This document shows, piece after piece, positions 59,701-64,000 of a stretch of 64,000 bases of DNA. The stretch is from NCBI RefSeq assembly GCF_037975245.1, contig NC_092579.1, positions 4,798,001-4,862,000 of the forward strand, in the 5' to 3' direction. Under the pieces are notes generated by a model that saw only the letters and a list, made by a program, of their open reading frames with translations, was not told the origin of the DNA and ran no database searches. Both the position numbers and the translations under genes were made by a program. The stretch is from Apostichopus japonicus. Lineage: Eukaryota; Echinodermata; Holothuroidea; Aspidochirotida; Stichopodidae. Numbering within the stretch: position 1 is the stretch's first letter; each line of letters begins with the position of its first letter.

Positions 59701-62340
59701 ACTCTTGAGCATATATTTTGGCAATGTCACATGGTCTCTTTATTATTCCATGTTAAGCAAAGGATCTTATACTGCCGGGGGGGGGGGTGGGTTTACAGAA
59801 GATATTTTCTGAGGGTCTAACAAAATGGTTATTAACCTGTTATAACTTCCTTATTTTTCCTTTCAAAATATTATATTGTCAATTCAAAACAAAATAACAA
59901 GATTCCAATGATCGATGAGGTCATTTATCTGTTCAAATTTCTTTTAGAAATCCTTTTATATGTTGAGCAAAGGGTCTGATAAACCACCAGTTTTTTATTT
60001 CCTTTAAAGAAGTTATTTCCTGAGGATATAATACGATGGTTAATTGCCCCTTTTTTTCTTTATCTTTTCATGGAAAATATGTTATTGTTAATTCAAAAGC
60101 AAAATATGAAAGATTCCAATGATGCATGATCGTTTATCCATTCAAAATTCTTCAGGACGTCCAAAAGCTTGTGAGGGTAAAATGCTTACATCAAGAGTCA
60201 GATTTCTTATAATGCATTCTTTCTGTATAAGATAAGAAGAAAATCCTAATGTTACCATTGTCTTTTTGGTTGTGATTTGAAATTTCAATGGATTCACCTT
60301 AGGATGTGTGCTTTCCTTTCACTTTGCTCAAATGTTGTTTATTCAATGAACTTTGTACCATTTGCATATGAACAAACACGATGAGACCAAAGAAAAAATT
60401 TCTTATGAAGTACAGAAAATGTTGTGTCTGGCCAATTACTCTAATGCTTTATTTTCACTGACAAAACCTTAAAAAAAAAAATTATGCTCTACAATGTCAC
60501 CCATCCCTGTGCGATTTTTGGTGGACTAAACCAACAGAACATATTTCCAAATAAATTATTTTGCCTTAAAGCGGTCTGTGTGATATCACCAGACGGTGGA
60601 GACGTCAACTCAAACTGCAGCTTTGAAAAATAATTGACCGTACCTGGTATCTGTCCGAGAGTACATCCATAGCCTCAAACTCTTCCCCTCTTGCTCTCTA
60701 GAAAGAACAGAAAAGAGAGAAATCAAGAAGAAGGAGAAAAATGCATGGCTGCTGGAAACAACCAAAGTTAGCTTATTATAGGTTTCAATCTTACATAACA
60801 GAATATCATTAAAAAGAAGAAGAAAAAAAAATGGGAGAGATTTTTCAAAAAGGAAAAGTTACTTTTGATATCTCAATCATTTGGTATATCATTAGTTTCT
60901 TTTGTATGCATATTTTCTTTTTCCACTAAACAAATCTGCAGCCTAATTATAACTTTGAAGAACCTTCCTTTCAAAACAAATCAATATTTGATCTCAAAAT
61001 CTACATTTTCTTTTGTTTTTTAAAGTTTTGAATGTACTCACATTTCTCCCTGCACTGGCATGTCTTTGACGTATGATGGTATCACTCGATGCAGAGTTGG
61101 CGCTTGATGGTGGCTGTCAAAGGGAAAAAAAGCAGAAACATAAAAATGAAAAAATGAAGAGTGTACACGAGCATGTTTAATTTAATTTTACTGCACGGTA
61201 GTTAATACAGTAAATGCACAATTGGGTTATTAATTATTTGATAAATATCATCCTTTTAAACCTATTTAGATCAATACAAGAAGGACTTATGATGGAAACC
61301 GATCAACATCCTTGAAACAGTACAGAAAGTTCCAGGCTTTTGCTTCCCTTCCTTTTCATTTACACCTTCAAACAGCATTAAAGGCATTGAAGACTCACCC
61401 CAAACCGTGTGCCATGCTCTGAAAAAGTTAACTTTCTGTTGCTTGCAAGTGAAGTTTTCTGCTTGTCGCTACAAATGCTGACAGTAATGAACATGATATA
61501 TGATTATCTTTAGCTGGACCTGAGATGTCCATCGCTGTATCGTTTGTACAGTGTGCTGTGGGTATGGACCGCAGCTGTATGTACTGACTGTACACTAGTG
61601 TCTAATTACCGACGGTAGCAAGCTGTGTGTGTATTTTCTGGGATCGATGGTGGTGTCTAACACTTCTGTTACACCTCATTCGAAATCAGGTCAGATTACC
61701 GTAATAATGAGACGTTTCTTTATGCGCGAGTCTTCACACCCTTTAATGATTTAGCATTTTGATTGGGTCTCATCAAAAATAATTGTACTGTCAAGTTTGA
61801 ACTTTTCAGATAGTAACAAATGGTTTATCAATCTTGTTTTTTGTTGTTATGTTTTTTGTTATCGCTGTTCATGTAATTATTATTAACTTGTTTGTTCTTG
61901 TAAATTATTCTTTTAATTTACTATAAATTCTACTATTTACCCAACCACATGTTCCATTCATTGCATACTATAACTTTGCATGCAAGTGTTGTTGTAAATG
62001 TGCTATTTCAACAACTGTGTCAGAATGTTCAATTATAACCCAGGGAATACTTAATTACCTGATATCGTATAGCACAGAAATGAGATGCTTAAACTGTTTA
62101 AATTGCTAAACAACTTAAACAGATGTGTGCATACATAGCAGTTTTGCACACAGGACCATATATATCAATTTCATTATTTCATGGGAAGCAAAATTTATTA
62201 ATTTTACATTGTATCACCATTTGTACATCCATTAATATGGCTAAAGTTTTGTCTGTTGGCATTCTTTCCACTTTTGAGCGTAAAACTGACAGACTTACCC
62301 GACCAGCCAAAAGAGATGACGTCTCGTTGGGATCATTCAT
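38613..62340 (-). CDS. CLCN7: Lysosomal 2Cl-/H+ exchanger ClC-7 (21 coding exons)
   Basis: The gene encodes a predicted protein of about 775 residues (human ClC-7 has 805). It matches that family along its whole length. Family members exchange two chloride for one proton across the late endosome/lysosome membrane and work with the beta subunit OSTM1. The N-terminal ETSSLL fits the [DE]xxxL[LI] lysosomal sorting signal. The selectivity motif is GSGIPQIKC (ClC-7 type, with Ser). The gating glutamate is the first residue of EGPMIHAGS (about residue 220, human E247). The proton glutamate is in LFSLEEGAS (about 287, human E314), so it is an exchanger, not a channel. The permeation loops WGRLFG and [12 protein letters not shown] are intact. 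Two CBS domains occupy the C-terminus. All junctions are GT-AG. The only weak donor is that of exon 5. Confidence 0.95.
39828..39908 (-). CDS. CLCN7: CLCN7 exon 20 (CBS2)
   Basis: 27 codons, [20 protein letters not shown] then VTDGHNR. The acceptor is AATCCTCAG and the donor AGG|GTAAGT. Confidence 0.95.
40749..40925 (-). CDS. CLCN7: CLCN7 exon 19 (CBS linker and CBS2 start)
   Basis: 59 codons with [40 protein letters not shown] and SK, matching human LKDFRDAYPRFPPIQSI and ECTMDLSEFMNPSPYTV. The acceptor is TCACACAG and the donor AAG|GTTAGA. Confidence 0.95.
41259..41330 (-). CDS. CLCN7: CLCN7 exon 18 (CBS1 end)
   Basis: Encodes [20 protein letters not shown] and LKNK (human LQGLILRSQLIVLLKHK). 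The acceptor CTTCCACAG keeps phase 0. A CTAG 13 bp further in would shift the frame and was not chosen. The donor is AAG|GTAAGT. Confidence 0.9.
41538..42020. repeat. Possible old transposon fragment
   Basis: The segment opens GGTGACCAGACATCCCCGATT and ends with AAATGTCCCCAATTTCC, words of a type common at the ends of old DNA transposons. Boundaries and family are unresolved. Confidence 0.25.
42275..42555 (+). repeat. Three-copy tandem repeat, unit about 102 bp
   Basis: Units start at 42275, 42377 and 42480 with TCACATTCGTCAGTATTCAC and contain GGGAAACCTG..GACAGCCAAGCAGG and GTTGTTTCGCATA. They lie in the intron between exons 17 and 18 of CLCN7. No splice-like or coding match to a neighbouring exon was seen. 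Confidence 0.9.
42820..42937 (-). CDS. CLCN7: CLCN7 exon 17 (CBS1)
   Basis: Encodes [20 protein letters not shown] and [11 protein letters not shown], a CBS domain beta-alpha-alpha core. The acceptor is CCTTTCTAG and the donor GAG|GTAAGT, phase 0. Confidence 0.95.
43197..43410 (-). CDS. CLCN7: CLCN7 exon 16 (last helix, start of CBS1)
   Basis: Encodes [20 protein letters not shown], then [19 protein letters not shown] and [13 protein letters not shown], matching human [20 protein letters not shown] and SVPFLHWEAPV. The donor is AG|GTTGGT in phase 2, and the next exon supplies T to make Ser. Confidence 0.95.
43411..43745. repeat. GAAGAAACAATA-type minisatellite beside exon 16
   Basis: About 335 bp of imperfect 12- and 15-bp units (AATAGAAGAAAC, AACAGTAGAAGAAAG). 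On the gene strand the array is a pyrimidine-rich TATTGTTTCTTC tract that runs straight into the TTGTTTCTTCATAG acceptor of exon 16. The long Phe- or Ser-rich frames over it are artefacts. Confidence 0.9.
44292..44343 (-). CDS. CLCN7: CLCN7 exon 15 (conserved tyrosine)
   Basis: Short exon encoding [17 protein letters not shown]. The Tyr of YALIGAAA corresponds to the conserved tyrosine at the central anion site of CLC proteins. The acceptor is GCTGCAG and the donor CTTG|GTAAGT, phase 1. Confidence 0.9.
44852..45024 (-). CDS. CLCN7: CLCN7 exon 14
   Basis: Encodes [20 protein letters not shown] and [13 protein letters not shown]. The GxFIP motif, here GLFIP, and WGRLFG line the anion path. The acceptor is CCCGACAG and the donor GAA|GTAAGT, phase 0. 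Confidence 0.95.
45767..45860 (-). CDS. CLCN7: CLCN7 exon 13
   Basis: Encodes [20 protein letters not shown] and [11 protein letters not shown], matching human [23 protein letters not shown]. The acceptor is TCTTGCAG and the donor GAAG|GTGAGG in phase 1. Confidence 0.95.
45895..47227 (-). repeat. About 12 tandem copies of the CLCN7 exon 12 end plus donor
   Basis: The spacing between successive GGCTGACAGTCT words (plus strand) is 104-117 bp, about 110 on average, with 12 occurrences from about 45943 to 47150 before the real exon. On the gene strand most units read [18 protein letters not shown] or a close variant, followed by GTCAGTAA, GTCAGGTAA or similar. Each unit therefore carries both exon-like coding sequence and a splice-donor-like site. 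Confidence 0.9.
47228..47351 (-). CDS. CLCN7: CLCN7 exon 12 (source of the tandem array)
   Basis: Encodes [19 protein letters not shown] and then [18 protein letters not shown]. Human has IYSSRDCQPL...YPLQ at this point. The acceptor is GTCTATAG and the donor CAG|GTCAGT in phase 0. The last 60 bp of this exon and the start of the intron are the unit amplified at 45895-47227. Confidence 0.9.
47894..48009 (-). CDS. CLCN7: CLCN7 exon 11
   Basis: Encodes [20 protein letters not shown] and [12 protein letters not shown], matching human [22 protein letters not shown]. The acceptor is TTTTCAAG and the donor AA|GTAAGG in phase 2. Confidence 0.9.
48858..48968 (-). CDS. CLCN7: CLCN7 exon 10
   Basis: 37 codons, [15 protein letters not shown] then [15 protein letters not shown]. 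It matches human FFASMISTFTLNFVL and [14 protein letters not shown]. The acceptor is CGTTCGCAG and the donor ACA|GTAAGT. Confidence 0.95.
49483..49641 (-). CDS. CLCN7: CLCN7 exon 9 (proton glutamate)
   Basis: 53 codons with [36 protein letters not shown] and LTWRI. The second Glu of LEEG corresponds to human E314, the proton-transfer residue. The acceptor is TTTGATAG and the donor ATT|GTAAGT. Confidence 0.95.
49950..50033 (-). CDS. CLCN7: CLCN7 exon 8 (gating glutamate)
   Basis: 28 codons starting with the gating glutamate in [18 protein letters not shown]. It sits exactly at the exon 7/8 junction (GK|EGP). The acceptor is CTGTCGCAG and the donor AAG|GTAATT. Confidence 0.95.
50717..50860 (-). 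CDS. CLCN7: CLCN7 exon 7 (GSGIP selectivity motif)
   Basis: 48 codons with [18 protein letters not shown] and GGLAVGK. The Ser of GSGIP lines the central anion site in ClC-7. The acceptor is CTTTTCAG and the donor AAG|GTAACG. Confidence 0.95.
50870..52970. other. CLCN7 intron 6, repeats only
   Basis: It holds the dispersed repeat at about 51105-51435 (copy of 31330-31640) and a GATC-rich patch at about 52490-52660 with repeated AGATCCGGATC words. No exon is supported. Confidence 0.5.
51105..51435. repeat. Dispersed repeat shared with 31330-31640
   Basis: It runs in the same order as the Gene B copy: GCTCCTTTAAGG, AAATTCTAATAACTCAA, ACTTCATAAA, GTTGCATCAGAGGAA and a closing CAGCCACTTTAA. A T/A-rich run at 51140-51195 expands the left part. 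Confidence 0.6.
52976..53085 (-). CDS. CLCN7: CLCN7 exon 6 (helix C)
   Basis: The acceptor is TTTTCACTAG and the donor GGTGAG|GTAATG. Phase 1 in and phase 0 out. It encodes [20 protein letters not shown] and ends VVYGE, giving the junction VVYGE-PVAAGSG. Confidence 0.85.
53585..53700. repeat. Dispersed repeat abutting CLCN7 exon 5
   Basis: It shares GATAAAGAA, CTTCAAAAAGGG and GACATAATTGTCCCC with 28690-28812 in Gene B. It lies just inside intron 5, within about 10 bp of the inferred exon 5 donor. Confidence 0.5.
53709..53877 (-). CDS. CLCN7: CLCN7 exon 5 (helix B)
   Basis: The acceptor is CAATTGTAG. The exon encodes [20 protein letters not shown] and then [11 protein letters not shown], matching human VEIKRWVICALIG and ENLAGLKYRVI. 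The donor AACA|GTGGCG is weak but is the only GT here that gives the phase 1 required by exon 6. A stronger-looking AAA|GTGCAG 10 bp downstream would break the frame. Sequence beyond it belongs to a dispersed repeat (53585-53700). Confidence 0.8.
53890..58580. other. CLCN7 intron 4, no gene seen
   Basis: This 4.7-kb intron has a G homopolymer (about 54873-54892). It has a diffuse GTGCAGATATGTG-type repeat at 54905-55130 and an ACATACAC microsatellite at 57645-57790. No coding exon on either strand is supported. Confidence 0.5.
58593..58658 (-). CDS. CLCN7: CLCN7 exon 4 (pre-membrane segment)
   Basis: 22 codons. [17 protein letters not shown] aligns with the human SLDYDNSENQLFLEEE block just before helix B. 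The acceptor is GTTTCAG and the donor CAG|GTAAAT; phase 0. Confidence 0.85.
59049..59567. mobile_element. hAT-like MITE with exact 8-bp TSD
   Basis: It begins CAGGCCTCGACAAAT and ends TTTGTCAAGGCCTG. CTGCACAT is repeated exactly at 59041-59048 and 59568-59575. It lies in intron 3 of CLCN7 and its terminal sequence differs from the C/G-rich families in Genes A and B. Confidence 0.85.
60644..60697 (-). CDS. CLCN7: CLCN7 exon 3 (N-terminal cytosolic)
   Basis: 18 codons ([18 protein letters not shown]). The acceptor is TTTCTAG and the donor CAG|GTACGG; phase 0 both sides. It corresponds to the acidic SVELDDELL region of the human protein. Confidence 0.75.
61042..61113 (-). CDS. CLCN7: CLCN7 exon 2 (N-terminal cytosolic)
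   Basis: 24 codons, Ser-rich then basic ([13 protein letters not shown]). The acceptor is TTTGACAG and the donor AAT|GTGAGT; phase 0 both sides. This part of the N-terminus is poorly conserved among ClC-7 proteins, so its support comes from splice sites and frame. Confidence 0.75.
61382..61742. mobile_element. TTAA-flanked MITE, copy 2
   Basis: It begins AGGCATTGAAGACTCA and ends GCGAGTCTTCACACCCT, with TTAA at 61378-61381 and 61743-61746. The internal sequence is colinear with 25979-26320 (AAAGTTAACTTTC, GCTTGCAAGTGAA, TGTCTAATTACCGACGGTAG). It lies in intron 1 of CLCN7. Confidence 0.85.
62299..62340 (-). CDS. CLCN7: CLCN7 exon 1 (start, sorting signal)
   Basis: ATG at 62340-62338 has A at -3 (AAAAG-ATG). 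The exon encodes [14 protein letters not shown] and ends CGG|GTAAGT in phase 0. ETSSLL is a dileucine-type lysosomal sorting signal. Vertebrate ClC-7 carries two such motifs in a longer N-terminus. Confidence 0.85.
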
Positions 62341-64000
62341 CTTTTAGACGATCTTCTTCAGCCTACCGGTTTATTGATGAAACTCTAGAATGGAACAAGA
62401 CTTAGGAGCTCATTGAGAGTAATTTTAAAATGACTTGCAGCCCGACTGAAAATAGCTGTTTTTCAATACTGGTCCGAGGGTAAAAGATAATTCTGGAAGA
62501 GGAAATTAAACTAAGCTACTGTATAAAGACAGCGACAAACATTTGGCTCAAACCAGCAGCAAATTCTGCATTTCATAGAGCAGCTGTACATGTATCCTTA
62601 TTTGACAAATATCCACAACATTTTAATGAATCATATCTTAGGCTGCGACTTATTGAATTCCTTAATAAGTTATAATAGCATAGGCTTATGATAGCGTACA
62701 TGAAAAACTCTAATGAACTATGTACAGTAGCTTCCAGAATTATGACAGTATTGCCGTAAAATTTAGTTCATTATGAGCTATTTATTTATGAGCTCATTAT
62801 TATTTTTTGTCAAAGAGTTGAGTTAGAGCCATCAATGGGACTTGCCTTCTAACAAACAAGTAACATTATGTCATCATACGAATTCACCATATCAATGAGA
62901 ACACTTATCACCTATACCAATTAGTAGGCGCACACCGCAAAATGGCTATTTGGCACAAATTGTTCCCATATCACTTTAGCACAAACTAGTCTGGTGCTGT
63001 CCTTCATCAGGAATCCATTCATCATATTTATTGTAGTACAAGTATCTGAACATTACAATTAAATACCTACCCTGTCCCCATCCTCCACACAACCTGTTTT
63101 TTTTTTAATAAATAAAAACATGCAAGGCTACTGAACTTTAAGTTCTAAATGGATTTTCTTCGAGTAATGGAAGACAATTTTAGCTGTAGGAGTCGTCTGT
63201 TGACAATTCGTTATAGGGCCTATATACATCATCATCACCCTATAGGCCTACAGTAGGTGGAATTTCAATTTTCATTTGAACCCGATCCTAGGGGTCGCCT
63301 ACTTGTATATCAACTTGAAGATGACGAAGTAGCGTTTCCAGTGGTGGTGTTCATGCAAAGTTTGATGCAGTGGTATCTTTACTAAATATTAATGTTAAAT
63401 ACGGTAAGTTCGCCGTTTTCCATAGCCATGTCACTATATACCTAACGCCCAGCTGTTTTTCGTAGCGGAAATACTACTATGACATCTTCATGCATCCAAC
63501 TTAGGCCTGTGACGAGAAGGAGAAGTACCTGTCAGGCACAGTAGCTATTCAGCTCCATCACCCTGGTATCAGTGACGGTAAATCTAAAACGAAAGACTGG
63601 GAACGAGGCCTAGTTTTCTTTATGTATTACGTTACTTTTTCAAATGAAAACGCTTACTTACATGCCAGGAAGGGAGATCGTTAAGTTTAACATAACACAT
63701 TACCGCGTAGCCTAACTTATCTCTCTTGATCTTGCTCACATGTTTACTCAGTCACAAGCTCAAAGAACGTCACCTGTCACTCGCAATATTAGTTCGGTTG
63801 CACACATGTGCGTCAGAGAACTATATGCAAATCACAGTATTTCAGTTCCGACCACGGAAGTAATATATTGTAATAATAGCTCAGGTAACATTTCGATCAC
63901 AGTAGGATCCACTTCAAAGGCAACTAGCTCCCCGTAGAACAAGTTTTAAAACTGTTCGTCGTTTTACCGACAACGTCTATTTTAAAAAGATAGTTACGGT
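62341..64000 (-). promoter_or_regulatory. Upstream region of CLCN7
   Basis: No recognisable upstream coding exon is visible. The promoter or a 5' UTR exon of CLCN7 should lie here, but no TATA box or CpG-dense core stands out. A TAGGGCCTATA / TATAGGCCTA palindromic patch lies at about 63215-63250. The reading frame at 63740-63937 was not accepted as a gene. Confidence 0.35.

Noticed and set aside
63740-63937. 65-residue plus-strand frame upstream of CLCN7
   Set aside because: Composition is not clearly non-coding, but there are no splice sites, neighbouring exons or recognisable motif to support a gene.
1-64000. CRISPR arrays, operons, prophage or bacterial mobile elements
   Set aside because: The tandem arrays found have no spacer-repeat pattern and the DNA is clearly eukaryotic. 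No reverse transcriptase, integrase or transposase domain could be recognised.

Overview
This is eukaryotic (metazoan) nuclear DNA. Genes are split into short exons with GT-AG introns. The spacers are AT-rich and full of microsatellites, tRNA-derived SINE fragments and small terminal-inverted-repeat transposons. No bacterial features, operons or CRISPR arrays are visible. Two genes are recognisable animal orthologues: CDR2/CDR2L and CLCN7. With the repeat style, they suggest a marine invertebrate, tentatively an echinoderm-like deuterostome. That assignment is an inference and I am not certain of it.

Layout. (1) 1-1944, plus strand: the 3' part of a CDR2-family coiled-coil gene. Two coding exons are visible and the 5' part lies outside the window. 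(2) About 2-12.2 kb: a gene-poor spacer or long 3' UTR. (3) 12291-25085, plus: Gene A, a six-exon gene for a predicted 388-residue single-pass membrane protein with a basic coiled coil, a long Glu/Asp-rich exon and a basic C-terminus. I do not recognise the family. (4) 27521-34378, plus: Gene B, six exons, 193 residues. It shares Gene A's exon number, its intron phases in order (1,1,0,2,1), the exon-1 membrane segment and the exon-5 basic motif, so A and B look like diverged tandem paralogues. (5) 34.4-38.6 kb: a convergent spacer with a minisatellite and a long TA repeat. (6) 62340-38613, minus: a complete CLCN7-type lysosomal 2Cl-/H+ exchanger in 21 coding exons (about 775 residues). (7) 62.4-64 kb: sequence upstream of CLCN7.

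Mobile DNA dominates the introns of Genes A and B. Most elements are hAT-like MITEs whose ends begin CAG/CAA/CAT and which are flanked by 8-bp target duplications that can be read directly. Several are nested three deep: 13197-15253 contains 13696-14793, which contains 14012-14412. A 4.4-kb element with CACTCTTAA ends (20401-24778) in the last intron of Gene A carries its own small spliced reading frame. Two TTAA-flanked MITEs are also present.

The most unusual structure is inside CLCN7. The 3' end of coding exon 12, together with its splice donor, has been amplified into about twelve tandem copies of roughly 110 bp in the following intron. The first extra copy stays in frame with the real exon.
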